64,000 nucleotides of DNA from Psychroserpens algicola (lineage in GTDB: Bacteria > Bacteroidota > Bacteroidia > Flavobacteriales > Flavobacteriaceae), in contig NZ_JACNMJ010000004.1 in the NCBI RefSeq assembly GCF_014526325.1, positions 1 to 64,000 on the forward strand, written 5' to 3'. Every line of letters begins with the position of its first letter. Position 1 is the first letter of the stretch. The notes below the pieces were generated by a model. It saw only the letters and a program-made list of their open reading frames with translations, made no database searches and had not been told where the DNA came from. The translations under genes were made by a program, and so were the position numbers. Positions 49,682 to 59,479 of the stretch are shown piece after piece.

Positions 49682-51691
49682 ATGAAACATCTTTTTTATC
49701 TTATTTTTCTCTTTTTTAGTTTTGCTCTAGTACCGGCACAGCAAACAGATTATGTGGATTTTAAAAGCGCTAATGGTCTTCTTGGGGTTCGTTTTGAGTC
49801 CTCAGAAATTGGCGGACAAGTGTGGTATGAGTTTGAAGTATTGAAATCGGTAGATTCTATTTTTATCAATGCTGTCAATATGAAAATTGATGCAGTTACT
49901 ATAAGGGAGGTTGATGGTAGTATTACTGAACTTGATTATAATAATGATGGTAAAAAGTTATGGTTAAACTATGATTTTAAAGAAGGTTTAGCTTATAAAG
50001 TGCATTTTAATTATAAGGCAAAGCCAAAGAGAGCGCTCTATTTTGTTGAACGTGAAAGTGAGGCTCAGGTATGGTCGCAAGGTCAGGGTCAAGGTACTAG
50101 TCACTGGTTTCCTAGTATTGATGATGTAAATGATAAACTTGTTTTTAACTTATCTGTGACGCTTCCTAAGGAATACACGTTTATTACTAATGGAAAAGAA
50201 ACGGCTAGTATTCCGCTCCCAGATAATTATGTGAAATGGCATTATAACATGCAAAAACCGATGTCTAGCTATCTGGTTGCTCTTGCGATAGGTAAGTATG
50301 ATAAAACAACAGAAATATCTAAAAGCGGTATTCCTCTAGAGTATTACTATTATCCTGAAGATTCTTTAAAAGCAGAGCCTACATATCGTCATACAAAGCA
50401 GCTATTTGATTTTTTAGAAGAGGAAATTGGATTCCCGTATCCTTGGCAAAATTATAAGCAAGTCCCTGTAAAAGATTTTTTGTATTCAGGAATGGAAAAT
50501 ACGAGTCTGACTATATTTTCCGATGGGTTTGTGACAGATTCCATAGCGTTTATTGATAAAAATTATATTACAGTTAACGCACATGAGCTGGCGCATCAGT
50601 GGTTTGGTGATTTGGTTACAGCAACATCTGGAGAGCATCATTGGCTTCAGGAAGGTTTTGCAACCTATTATGCTATGTTGGCTGAGCGCGCTATTTTTGG
50701 AGACAATCATTATTACTGGCAGCTTTTTAAAAATGCACAAGAGTTAATTGCTCAAGAAGCAGAAGGGCAAAGCACGTCTTTGCTGGATCCAAAATCCAGT
50801 AGTGTTACGTTTTATAAAAAGGGAGCCTGGGCTTTACATATTTTAAGAGAAAAAGTGGGCGATAGTGCTTTTAAATCGGCAGTTACGGCTTATTTTGAGA
50901 AGTATCAATTTGATACTGTAAAGACCTCTGATTTTATTTCTGAAATTGAAATAGCTAGTGGTCAGGATGTGTCAGATTTTGTAAAAGAATGGCTGGTGGA
51001 AACATCATTTCCTGAAGATACTGTAGTTAAAAGTTTAAAGCAGTCTCAGTTTATGCAGGAGTACTTTAGTGTAAATTGCGAAGTTTTTGAGGCTAAATGT
51101 TTAGACTATCTGGTGTCTGATGTTTCGGATGCTTCAAAAATAAAGGTGATTGGTCAGATTGCAGATAAAATTGATGCAGGTGCATTTCAGAATGGGATTA
51201 AAGTACGACAAGCTATTGCGAAATATGTGGATAAAATCCCAGCAGAACTCAAGTTTCAGTACGAATCACTACTTGAGGATGCGTCTTATGTTACCATAGA
51301 AAATGCTTTATATCATTTGTGGGTGAACTTTCCCTTGGATCGTGTTAAGTATTTGCAGAAAACCAAAGATATCAGAGGTTTTAACGATTATAATGTGAGA
51401 TTGCTTTGGTTGGCCTTACATTTAAATACGGTTGAATATCAGTCTGAAAAGAAGGAAGAGGTTTTAGATGAATTGATACGTTATAGTTTGGCAGATCGTC
51501 ATTTTGAATTACGTATGAATGCTTTTGCGTATTTAAAGCTTTTAGATGCATTTAATGAGGCTTCTATTAAAAGTTTGTTAGAAGCTATGTCGCATCATAA
51601 CTGGCGGTTTTCAAAATATGCTAAAGAATTAATTTCTGAATTAGAGCAGGTAGAATCCTATAAACAAATTATAAATAAATTTAAACAGTAA
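49682..51691 (+). CDS. M1 family metallopeptidase (aminopeptidase N-like), exported
   Basis: 669 residues from the ATG at 49682 (a TTG/ATG pair four codons upstream is less likely), signal peptide ending 'ALVPAQ'. Catalytic zinc site H301-E302-L-A-H305 in 'NAHELAHQWFGDLVT' and the third ligand Glu324 in 'LQEGFATYYA'; the substrate-binding 'SGMEN' lies upstream. The M1 catalytic and N-terminal beta domains are complete; the C-terminal helical part is shortened compared with PepN. Removes N-terminal residues from peptides in the periplasm or outside. Six bases before the patatin gene. Confidence 0.92.
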   Translation: MKHLFYLIFLFFSFALVPAQQTDYVDFKSANGLLGVRFESSEIGGQVWYEFEVLKSVDSIFINAVNMKIDAVTIREVDGSITELDYNNDGKKLWLNYDFKEGLAYKVHFNYKAKPKRALYFVERESEAQVWSQGQGQGTSHWFPSIDDVNDKLVFNLSVTLPKEYTFITNGKETASIPLPDNYVKWHYNMQKPMSSYLVALAIGKYDKTTEISKSGIPLEYYYYPEDSLKAEPTYRHTKQLFDFLEEEIGFPYPWQNYKQVPVKDFLYSGMENTSLTIFSDGFVTDSIAFIDKNYITVNAHELAHQWFGDLVTATSGEHHWLQEGFATYYAMLAERAIFGDNHYYWQLFKNAQELIAQEAEGQSTSLLDPKSSSVTFYKKGAWALHILREKVGDSAFKSAVTAYFEKYQFDTVKTSDFISEIEIASGQDVSDFVKEWLVETSFPEDTVVKSLKQSQFMQEYFSVNCEVFEAKCLDYLVSDVSDASKIKVIGQIADKIDAGAFQNGIKVRQAIAKYVDKIPAELKFQYESLLEDASYVTIENALYHLWVNFPLDRVKYLQKTKDIRGFNDYNVRLLWLALHLNTVEYQSEKKEEVLDELIRYSLADRHFELRMNAFAYLKLLDAFNEASIKSLLEAMSHHNWRFSKYAKELISELEQVESYKQIINKFKQ

Positions 51692-51696
51692 TAATC

Positions 51697-52593
51697 GTGA
51701 GAGCATTAGTTATATCTGGTGGTGGCAGTAAAGGTGCCTTTGCAGGCGGAGTTGCTCAGTACTTAATGGAAGGGCAAGGACGTGATTATGATATGTTTTT
51801 AGGGACGTCAACAGGGAGTTTGTTAGTGCCGCATTTAGCTGTAAATGACATTGGAAAACTTTATGATATTTTTACAAATGTACAGCAGCATGATATTTTT
51901 AGTGTGAGTCCGTTTGTGCAGCGGAAAAAGGGAGATCGTGAATATGTATCTATAGATTTTGTGAATTCTTTGTGGCAATTTATTAGGATGAAGCGTACGT
52001 TTGGTGAGAGTAAGGCTTTAAAGCGAAATATCAGGCAAAACTTCACGAAAGCTGAATATGATAAAATTTTGGAGTCTAAAGAAGATGTAGTGGTTACGGT
52101 TTCTAATTTGTCAATGAATCGGGTAGAGTATAAGTCGATTAAGGATTATACTTATGAGGAGTTTTGTAACTGGATATGGATTTCGTGTAATTACATTCCA
52201 TTTATGTCTCTGGCAACGGTAGATGGTTATGAGTATGCTGATGGAGGATTGGGTTGTGTAATTCCTATTCGCGAAGCGATTTTGAGAGGTGCTACCGAAA
52301 TTGATGCAGTCGTTTTAGAGGCAGAACAAATGGAGCGTATAAAGGTGTTAGGTAAAAACCCATTTTCGTTGATGCTGAATTTGTTCGGGCACTTGCTGGA
52401 TCAGGTTGAAAAGAATGATGTTATTATAGGAAAACTTGCTGCTAAAAACAGAGGTGTGAAACTCAATTTGTACTATACGCCAACAAGTCTTACTGAAAAC
52501 TCATTAATTTTTAGTAAGCGATTGATGGTCAAATGGTGGGAGCAAGGCTATGAATATGCTCAAAGTAAATTTGAGAGCGAGTCTGATTTGTGA
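51697..52593 (+). CDS. Patatin-like phospholipase
   Basis: 298 residues from a GTG at 51697, which opens directly at the conserved 'RALVISGGGSKGAFAGG' oxyanion loop. Nucleophile Ser38 in 'LGTSTGSL' and Asp182 in 'YADGGLG' complete the Ser-Asp dyad. Patatins cleave lipid acyl esters; no signal peptide is visible, so the enzyme is probably cytoplasmic. It follows the M1 peptidase by 5 bases and is likely in the same transcript. The spacing and GTG start suggest coupled translation. Confidence 0.88.
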   Translation: MRALVISGGGSKGAFAGGVAQYLMEGQGRDYDMFLGTSTGSLLVPHLAVNDIGKLYDIFTNVQQHDIFSVSPFVQRKKGDREYVSIDFVNSLWQFIRMKRTFGESKALKRNIRQNFTKAEYDKILESKEDVVVTVSNLSMNRVEYKSIKDYTYEEFCNWIWISCNYIPFMSLATVDGYEYADGGLGCVIPIREAILRGATEIDAVVLEAEQMERIKVLGKNPFSLMLNLFGHLLDQVEKNDVIIGKLAAKNRGVKLNLYYTPTSLTENSLIFSKRLMVKWWEQGYEYAQSKFESESDL

Positions 52594-52598
52594 AAAAA

Positions 52599-53117
52599 CT
52601 ACCAGATATTTGAAACTTCTTCCTTGATAAAAGATAATGCAGCATCACTTGGCGCTCTCTTGTCTATCATGCTGGAAAGTAATTCTTCTCGAAGCTTATC
52701 TGCGGAATCAACTTTGTCTGAAAGCGTAGTTTTTCTAATCATTTGTATCGTCGCGTTTTTAGCAGTCGCTGTAATGCTCCAGCACTGATCTGTAACATAG
52801 ATTTGTTGTGCTAAATTATGATCAAATTCTTGTTCGATATTTGCTATAAGTAAAGACTCGTAATCTTCTTTATTTGAAGATGTTGGACTAACTCTTAATA
52901 ATAATTTTGAAGGCTTAATACGTTCGAGAAAAAGTGACAAGCGTTCGTAAGCTTGTAGTCGTATTGGTAAGCTGTCTTTTTGTAAGTCTTTCTGGATTAA
53001 AAACTCACGACGTCTATTTTCATTTTCGACATGTTCTCTAAAAAAAAGATAGGCAATCGCTCCTGTAATCAGAGCAGGAATTATAAACATTAATAGGTTC
53101 AATAACTGTTGTTCCAT
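52599..53117 (-). CDS. Single-pass membrane-anchored protein of unknown function
   Basis: 172 residues. One N-terminal helix ('LLMFIIPALITGAIAYLFF', about 7-26), then a charged stretch ('REHVENENRRREF') and a helical cytoplasmic-looking part with 'PIRLQAYERLSLFLERIKPS' and 'IEQEFDHNLAQQIYVTDQCWS'. I believe this type is conserved across flavobacteria, but no function is known to me. It lies 49 bases downstream of the glutamate synthase-like gene on the same strand, so may share its transcript. Confidence 0.72.
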   Translation of the reverse strand: MEQQLLNLLMFIIPALITGAIAYLFFREHVENENRRREFLIQKDLQKDSLPIRLQAYERLSLFLERIKPSKLLLRVSPTSSNKEDYESLLIANIEQEFDHNLAQQIYVTDQCWSITATAKNATIQMIRKTTLSDKVDSADKLREELLSSMIDKRAPSDAALSFIKEEVSNIW

Positions 53118-53166
53118 AGTTGATTTTGTATTTGAATTGTAAACTTAAGAGTTTTTAAATTATTGT

Positions 53167-54732
53167 TTAGCTTTTTCCGCCTAAATGCTTACAATCTTTT
53201 AAATGTTGCATAGAGATATATGGGACTTTTGTTTTGTGATACATGTAAGTGTTTGAGAGTTCTTTTGAAAGGTTATGATCGTCTACATTAACTTCAATGT
53301 CATCCATAGTAAACTGACATGGATGTTCGTAGCCTGCTGCATGAGTAATTTCTATGAGTTCCTTTCTGAAGGTTTTGAAATATTGTGCCAGACGTTCAGA
53401 TTTTAAAGGTACGTTGATTCCGTTTTGAAGCCATTTATTTTGAGTGGCAACACCAGAAGGACAACGATTAGTATGGCAAATTTGCGCTTGAATACAACCA
53501 ATACTCATCATGGCCTCTCGAGCTACATTAATACAATCTGCTCCCATAGCAAAGGCCATAGCGGCTTTAGCTGGAAAGCCTAGTTTCCCGCTACCAATAA
53601 AAACTATACGTTCAGACAGTCCTTTCTTTTGAAACAGACGGTATAAATCACCAAAGGCATAAACCCATGGTAACGATACATGATCAGCAAAGCTAGGTGG
53701 TGCTGCACCTGTTCCGCCTTCACCACCATCAATAGTTATAAAGTCTGGACCTTTTCCAGTTTTTACCATGAGGTCTGCTAACTCTTCCCATTGATCTAAT
53801 TTTCCAATGGCTGCTTTTATACCTACAGGCAATCCTGTTTCTTCAGCAATGGCTTCAATAAAATCTAACATTTCAGGAATCGTAGAAAAAGCTTTATGGT
53901 TTGGAGGGGATAGTACAGTTTTGCCAACTTCGACACCTCTAATTTCAGCAATTTCTTTTGAAATCTTTGATCCGGGAAGTACACCACCTTTTCCTGGTTT
54001 AGCGCCTTGTGATAACTTCACTTCAATAGCACGAACAAAAGGATTGTCTTCAACCAATTTTTTCATTTTCTCCATAGAAAACCCGCCATCTTTAGCACGA
54101 ACACCAAAATAGCCAGTTCCGAAGTGAAACACCACATCGCCACCATGGCTATGGTAAGGAGAGAGTCCGCCTTCACCAGTATTATGATAAGCATGAGCTA
54201 TTTTAACTCCTTTGTTTAGAGATTCTACAGCTTTAGCAGATAAGGATCCAAAGCTCATCGCTGAGACATTAATGACAGATGCTGGTCGGTAAGGTCGTCT
54301 ACGATTATTAAATGCTCCCATAACTTTTGCACATGGAAGAAACGATTTGTCTATAGTATTGGGATGATTTTCTGCAATTTTAAACGGAAACATCGCATTA
54401 TTGATAAAAATGTGCTGATGTGCATAAATATCTCTATCAGTTCCAAACCCTTCATAGTTGTTTTCATTTTTTGAAGATGCGTATACCCAGCCACGTTCAA
54501 TGCGATTAAAAGGCAGTTCTTCTCTGTTATTGGCAACCAGATATTGACGCATTTCTGGGCCAATACTTTCTAGCCAATAGCGTATGTGTCCGATAACAGG
54601 AAAGTTATGACTTATAGTGTGCTTTTTTTGAAAAAAAACATCGCGAATGGCAATGATAGCCAACACAATAATGATCCACATCCACCAAGAGATGCTAGAA
54701 AAAAAGTTTAATACGGTATCCATAAAATTCAA
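53167..54732 (-). CDS. FMN-binding glutamate synthase family protein
   Basis: 521 residues. An N-terminal membrane segment ('ISWWMWIIIVLAIIAI'), then the glutamate synthase central/FMN domain: 'SAMSFGSLSAKAVESLNKG', 'HNTGEGGLSPYH', 'SQGAKPGKGG', 'ISKEIAEIRG', 'TIDGGEGGTGAAP', and the iron-sulfur cluster cysteines in 'CIQAQICHTNRCPSGVATQ'. It lacks the glutaminase domain of GltB, so it is one of the stand-alone members whose reaction is uncertain. The membrane anchor separates it from true GltB. Confidence 0.88.
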   Translation of the reverse strand: MNFMDTVLNFFSSISWWMWIIIVLAIIAIRDVFFQKKHTISHNFPVIGHIRYWLESIGPEMRQYLVANNREELPFNRIERGWVYASSKNENNYEGFGTDRDIYAHQHIFINNAMFPFKIAENHPNTIDKSFLPCAKVMGAFNNRRRPYRPASVINVSAMSFGSLSAKAVESLNKGVKIAHAYHNTGEGGLSPYHSHGGDVVFHFGTGYFGVRAKDGGFSMEKMKKLVEDNPFVRAIEVKLSQGAKPGKGGVLPGSKISKEIAEIRGVEVGKTVLSPPNHKAFSTIPEMLDFIEAIAEETGLPVGIKAAIGKLDQWEELADLMVKTGKGPDFITIDGGEGGTGAAPPSFADHVSLPWVYAFGDLYRLFQKKGLSERIVFIGSGKLGFPAKAAMAFAMGADCINVAREAMMSIGCIQAQICHTNRCPSGVATQNKWLQNGINVPLKSERLAQYFKTFRKELIEITHAAGYEHPCQFTMDDIEVNVDDHNLSKELSNTYMYHKTKVPYISMQHLKDCKHLGGKS

Positions 54733-54771
54733 TTGAAATGTAAAGGTATTTAAAAAATAAAAGTTAGCGAA

Positions 54772-56052
54772 TTATTGATTTAAATAATCTAAAGCTAAAT
54801 GCGTCATTGTTTTAACACCAAGTAGCAAACCTTTGTCATCAATTTTAAAATCGGGTGTATGGTGAGGGAAGGCTTGTGTGTTTCCGGGAGTCATTCCTCC
54901 TAAAAAGAAATAAAATCCAGGAACAATCTCCTGAAAGTATGAAAAATCTTCTCCGCCAGTTGTAGCCTTTCGTAAGCGTACATTTTTATCGCCAGCGACA
55001 CGCTTCATGGTTGGCAACATTTGGTCTACCAAATCAAAATCATTATAAGTTATCGTTGTGTTGTTTTGAAATGTAATTGTTGCTTCGCCACCATATGCTT
55101 TTGCAATATCTCTGGTCATTTCGGTCATACGACGTTCGATAAGTGCTTTCATGTCGGGATCTAGAGTTCTGACGGTTCCAATCAATTCGGCACTTTCAGG
55201 AATGATATTAAAACGGGTTCCTGCGGTTATTTTTCCGACGGTTATTACTGCTGCTTCATCTACTAATTTTGATTCCCGACTAATGATCGTTTGTAAACCG
55301 TCTATAATTTTAGCTGAAATCAGTATCGGATCAACACCTTGCCATGGTCTTCCACCATGGGTTTGCTTACCTTTTACATTAATGACAAATCGCTCAACAG
55401 AAGCCATGACTCCTCCTTTTTTATAGTGAATTGTGCCAACTTCATAATTGGATCGTATATGTAATCCAAAAATAGCATCGACTTTCGGATTTTCTAATAC
55501 GCCTTCTTTAATCATTAATTTGGCACCACCTTCTTCTCCTGGAGGAGGTCCTTCTTCAGCAGGTTGAAATATAAATTTTATGGTGCCGTTAATTTGATCT
55601 TTATGTTTAGAAAGTACTTCAGCAGCTCCCATTAGTATTGCAGTATGTGTGTCGTGACCACAAGCATGCATTACACCCGTTTTGGTACCTAAAAATTCGG
55701 TTTCAACTTCGCTTTTAAAAGGGAGGTCGTTACGTTCAGTTACCGGAAGTGCATCAATATCTGCTCTAAGGGCGACTACTTTTCCTGGCTGATTTCCTTT
55801 TAAAATCCCTACAACGCCAGTTTTACCAACACCAGTTTTGACGTCCATTCCTAAAGATGTTAAGTGTGCTGCAATTTTTTCAGCAGTTTTAAACTCTCTA
55901 TTGGAAAGTTCTGGGTTTTGGTGAAAATGATGACGCCATTCAATTACTTTGGATTCGATATCAATAATATCTTTTTCAAGATTGTTTTGCGAGAACGCTG
56001 TTAAACTTCCGAAGAGAAAACACCAGATAAATAAGTAGCGCATTTGTTTCAT
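54772..56052 (-). CDS. M20 family metallo-amidohydrolase, exported
   Basis: 426 residues, signal peptide ending 'LTAFSQ'. Metal-binding and catalytic motifs are 'GVMHACGHDTHTAILMGAAEVL' and 'QPAEEGPPPGEEGGAKLMI', plus 'GLHIRSNYEVG' and 'GGEDFSYF'; a dimerisation domain is inserted ('GKQTHGGRPWQGVDPI'). The family removes acyl groups from amino acids (IAA-amino acid hydrolase type). The export signal suggests work in the periplasm. A second ATG three codons in (56043) could also be the start. Not tightly linked to neighbours. Confidence 0.9.
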   Translation of the reverse strand: MKQMRYLFIWCFLFGSLTAFSQNNLEKDIIDIESKVIEWRHHFHQNPELSNREFKTAEKIAAHLTSLGMDVKTGVGKTGVVGILKGNQPGKVVALRADIDALPVTERNDLPFKSEVETEFLGTKTGVMHACGHDTHTAILMGAAEVLSKHKDQINGTIKFIFQPAEEGPPPGEEGGAKLMIKEGVLENPKVDAIFGLHIRSNYEVGTIHYKKGGVMASVERFVINVKGKQTHGGRPWQGVDPILISAKIIDGLQTIISRESKLVDEAAVITVGKITAGTRFNIIPESAELIGTVRTLDPDMKALIERRMTEMTRDIAKAYGGEATITFQNNTTITYNDFDLVDQMLPTMKRVAGDKNVRLRKATTGGEDFSYFQEIVPGFYFFLGGMTPGNTQAFPHHTPDFKIDDKGLLLGVKTMTHLALDYLNQ

Positions 56053-56188
56053 AAATTAAAGTTTGAGTTTAAAGATATTCAAAAAAAAGTTAAGTCTGTT
56101 TCAATAAAAAATTGTTTATAATTATTTATAAAAACGTTTAGTAAAAACTAGAGGTTTGGTTAATTTCACGTTTTAAAAGTATATCGAT

Positions 56189-58507
56189 TTGGAGAAGTAT
56201 TTAAGTCAGTTAAACGACGCTCAGTTAGCACCTACATTGCAAAAGGATGGACCGATGATTGTTATCGCTGGAGCGGGATCTGGAAAAACACGTGTGTTGA
56301 CTTATCGCATTGCGTATTTGATGAGCCAAGGTGTCGATTCGTTTAATATTTTGGCTTTGACTTTTACGAACAAAGCTGCTAAAGAAATGAAAGGTAGAAT
56401 CGCTGAGATAGTAGGCGATGGTGAGGCAAAAAATTTATGGATGGGAACCTTTCACTCTGTATTTGCTAAGATTTTACGTTTTGAAGGTCATCATTTAGGA
56501 TTTCCAAGTAATTTCACGATTTATGATACTCAGGATTCTCAAAAATTGCTTGGGTCTATCATTAAGGAAATGGGCTTAGATAAAGATGTTTATAAAACGA
56601 AGCAGGTGTATAGCCGCATTTCTTCCTATAAGAATAACTTAATTACTGTTAAAGCATACTTTAAAAATCCAGAACTTATAGAAGCCGATACTGCAGCAAG
56701 GCGACCAAGAATGGGTGAAATTTATAAAAACTATGTTGATCGTTGTTTCAAAGCTGGAGCTATGGATTTTGATGATTTGCTCTTGCGTACCAATGAGCTC
56801 TTAACGCGATTTCCTAATGTTTTAGCGCAATATCAAAATAAGTTTAGATACATATTAGTCGATGAGTATCAAGATACAAATCATTCGCAGTATTTGATTG
56901 TTAGGGCTTTGTCTGATCGTTTTCAAAATATTTGTGTTGTTGGAGATGATGCTCAGAGTATTTATGCGTTCCGAGGAGCAAACATTAATAACATTTTAAA
57001 CTTTCAGAAGGATTATGATGATGTAAAGGTCTATCGATTAGAGCAAAATTACCGTTCAACAAAGAACATTGTAGGTGCAGCGAATTCTGTTATAGAGCAT
57101 AATAAAACCAAGCTGGATAAGGTGGTTTGGACTGCAAATACCGAAGGAGAGAAGATAAAAGTGCATCGTTCACTGACCGATGGTGATGAAGGTCGATTTG
57201 TTGCAAGTACTATTTGGGAAACAAAAATGAATCAACATTTACCAAATAGTGACTTTGCTGTGTTGTATCGCACAAATGCTCAATCCAGAGCTATTGAAGA
57301 TGCCTTGCGTAAACGCGATATTCCGTATCGTATTTATGGCGGATTGTCATTTTACCAGCGTAAAGAGATTAAAGATGTTACCGCTTATTTGCGACTCGTA
57401 TTGAATCCAGCAGATGAAGAAGCACTCAAGCGTGTAATTAATTATCCAGCGCGTGGAATAGGTCAAACAACAGTAGACCGCTTAGTGGTAGCTGCAAATG
57501 GATATGGAAAAAGCATTTTTGAAGTGCTTCAAAATATTGATAACATTGATATTAATATCAATAACGGAACTAAAAATAAACTCAAAGATTTTGTAACGTT
57601 AATTGAAAGTTATCAAGTCATGAACCAAACGGCAAATGCTTTTGAATTAACCGAACACGTCACCAAGTCGAGTGGATTAATTAGAGAAGTCAACAAAGAT
57701 GGTACACCTGAAGGTCAGGTGCGTTTAGAGAATGTTGAAGAATTACTCAACGGAATTAAAGATTTTGTCGAAGGTCAAATTGAATTGGCAGATGCAGGAG
57801 ATTCTTTAGCCGAATTTCTTGAAGATGTTGCGCTTGCTACCGATTTAGATGCAGATAAAGGAAACCCAGACCATGTCGCTTTGATGACCATACATTTAGC
57901 AAAAGGATTAGAGTTTTCGCATGTGTTTATTGTTGGTATGGAGGAAGATTTGTTTCCTAGTGCTATGAGTATGAATACACGAAGTGAACTCGAAGAAGAA
58001 CGACGTTTGTTTTACGTGGCATTGACCAGGGCAGAAAAACAAGCGTATTTAACTTATACCTTATCGCGTTATCGCTGGGGAAAATTAATCGATGCAGAAC
58101 CAAGTCGTTTTATTGAAGAAATTGACGATCAATATTTAGATGTAATTACACCACTTAATGATGTAAGACAAAACCCGATGTTAAGTGCTGATATTTTTGG
58201 CGATGTTGAACCCAATCGAATTCGTTTTAAAAAGCCCGTAAAGCGTAAGTCTGAAACATCTAAAGCACCAAAATTTGTCGCTCCAAAAAATTTAAAGCGT
58301 GTTTCTAAAAGTTCTCCATCTGATAATACGAATTTGTTTGACGGAAAACTTACAGTAGGTAATATTGTAGAGCATGCACGTTTTGGTAAAGGTGAAGTTA
58401 TAAAGATAGAAGGTAAAGGTGCCGATGTGAAAGCTGAAATAAACTTTGAAGTTGGAGGTGTTAAAAAACTATTACTTCGGTTTGCTAAGTTGGACGTTTT
58501 AGGCTAA
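56189..58507 (+). CDS. ATP-dependent DNA helicase UvrD/PcrA
   Basis: 772 residues. Walker A 'AGAGSGKTR' (27-35), 'ALTFTNKAAKEMKGRI', 'MGTFHSVFAKIL', the DEYQDTN box 'ILVDEYQDTNHSQY', 'VGDDAQSIYAFRGAN', 'LEQNYRST' and 'MTIHLAKGLEFSHVFI', and the C-terminal Tudor-like domain of PcrA. It unwinds DNA 3'-5' in nucleotide excision and mismatch repair. The start has no ATG: the first codon matching the family N terminus is TTG at 56189, and an in-frame stop (56174) blocks any longer frame. No Shine-Dalgarno sequence is visible before it. Confidence 0.93.
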   Translation: MEKYLSQLNDAQLAPTLQKDGPMIVIAGAGSGKTRVLTYRIAYLMSQGVDSFNILALTFTNKAAKEMKGRIAEIVGDGEAKNLWMGTFHSVFAKILRFEGHHLGFPSNFTIYDTQDSQKLLGSIIKEMGLDKDVYKTKQVYSRISSYKNNLITVKAYFKNPELIEADTAARRPRMGEIYKNYVDRCFKAGAMDFDDLLLRTNELLTRFPNVLAQYQNKFRYILVDEYQDTNHSQYLIVRALSDRFQNICVVGDDAQSIYAFRGANINNILNFQKDYDDVKVYRLEQNYRSTKNIVGAANSVIEHNKTKLDKVVWTANTEGEKIKVHRSLTDGDEGRFVASTIWETKMNQHLPNSDFAVLYRTNAQSRAIEDALRKRDIPYRIYGGLSFYQRKEIKDVTAYLRLVLNPADEEALKRVINYPARGIGQTTVDRLVVAANGYGKSIFEVLQNIDNIDININNGTKNKLKDFVTLIESYQVMNQTANAFELTEHVTKSSGLIREVNKDGTPEGQVRLENVEELLNGIKDFVEGQIELADAGDSLAEFLEDVALATDLDADKGNPDHVALMTIHLAKGLEFSHVFIVGMEEDLFPSAMSMNTRSELEEERRLFYVALTRAEKQAYLTYTLSRYRWGKLIDAEPSRFIEEIDDQYLDVITPLNDVRQNPMLSADIFGDVEPNRIRFKKPVKRKSETSKAPKFVAPKNLKRVSKSSPSDNTNLFDGKLTVGNIVEHARFGKGEVIKIEGKGADVKAEINFEVGGVKKLLLRFAKLDVLG

Positions 58508-59479
58508 TTATTTAACCATAAATACTGAATTGATGTTTCCCTGACCATCATATTCTTTAATAGGATTTTCAGGATCTAGTATCCAGTTTCCGTCGATAAT
58601 AAATTTATAATAATGCTTTCCTGCTGGCAATGGCATGCGATATCTCCAATAACCATTGTCGCCTTTTTCCATTTTAATATCAGACTCGTTCCAATCGTTA
58701 AAAGAACCAGCAAGCACAACCTGTCTAGCATTGCTATAGCCCTTGAGCAAGAATGTCACATATTTACCAATATTGATGTACGAATTGAATTCGCCAAACT
58801 CGTTGGTAACTTTAGACGGATTTGAAGGATCTTCCATCCAATGTCCATCTACGATAAATCTGTATTCGTATTCTCCTGGTTTGATATTGAGTTTAAGTTC
58901 CCAGCCGTTTTCAATTTTATACATCTGAAAATCGTTTTCATTCCATCTGTTGAAGGATCCAGCAACAATCACTTTTTTTGCATCCTGGTAACCTCGCAAT
59001 CTAAATCTTACATTACCATTTTTATTAGGAATAGCGGCTTTTATATCCATTTTAAGGTTATAGATATTAAGCGAACTGCCTTTTCTTTCAGCTAATTTAA
59101 TGTTGGCGTCGTATTTGGAAGGTTCGGCCCAAAACTGGTTGTTAACTATAAATTTAAATTCCCAGCTATATTCATCTTTAAAATCGGCAATACTTTTTCT
59201 TAACTCATAGGTATTGTCATTGACCTTAGTCATTTTCCAGTCATACAAAGACCAGTTATTGAATTCTCCAGCAACCACAACATTGTCGATTGTTAAGTCT
59301 TCAAATTTAATTTTTTCTTCGGTCGTATTGTCTGTGAATTTTTCGTAATCATACCTATTAAAGGTGAATACGACATCATTGCCTTCAAATCGATAGCCTT
59401 TATCTTTGTTTTGAGCAAACGACACCCAAGAGATAAGCACAAGTGTTAAGATGGTTATATGTTTTGAAATAGTATTCAC
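58508..59479 (-). CDS. Exported protein with three glycogen-binding (CBM48/E-set) domains
   Basis: 323 residues, signal peptide ending 'WVSFAQ' (about 22). Three AMPK-type glycogen-binding modules occur in a row: 'VVVAGEFNNWSLYDWKMTKV' (about 65), 'VIVAGSFNRWNENDFQMYKI' (about 170) and 'VVLAGSFNDWNESDIKMEKG' (about 255), the latter two each with a '(Y/F)(R/K)FI(V/I)DG.W..DP.NP' block. There is no catalytic domain. Such folds bind alpha-glucans or act as protein-binding modules. Its ATG overlaps the stop of the aspartyl protease gene (59476-59479, ATGA), so the two are made together. Confidence 0.85.
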   Translation of the reverse strand: MNTISKHITILTLVLISWVSFAQNKDKGYRFEGNDVVFTFNRYDYEKFTDNTTEEKIKFEDLTIDNVVVAGEFNNWSLYDWKMTKVNDNTYELRKSIADFKDEYSWEFKFIVNNQFWAEPSKYDANIKLAERKGSSLNIYNLKMDIKAAIPNKNGNVRFRLRGYQDAKKVIVAGSFNRWNENDFQMYKIENGWELKLNIKPGEYEYRFIVDGHWMEDPSNPSKVTNEFGEFNSYINIGKYVTFLLKGYSNARQVVLAGSFNDWNESDIKMEKGDNGYWRYRMPLPAGKHYYKFIIDGNWILDPENPIKEYDGQGNINSVFMVK

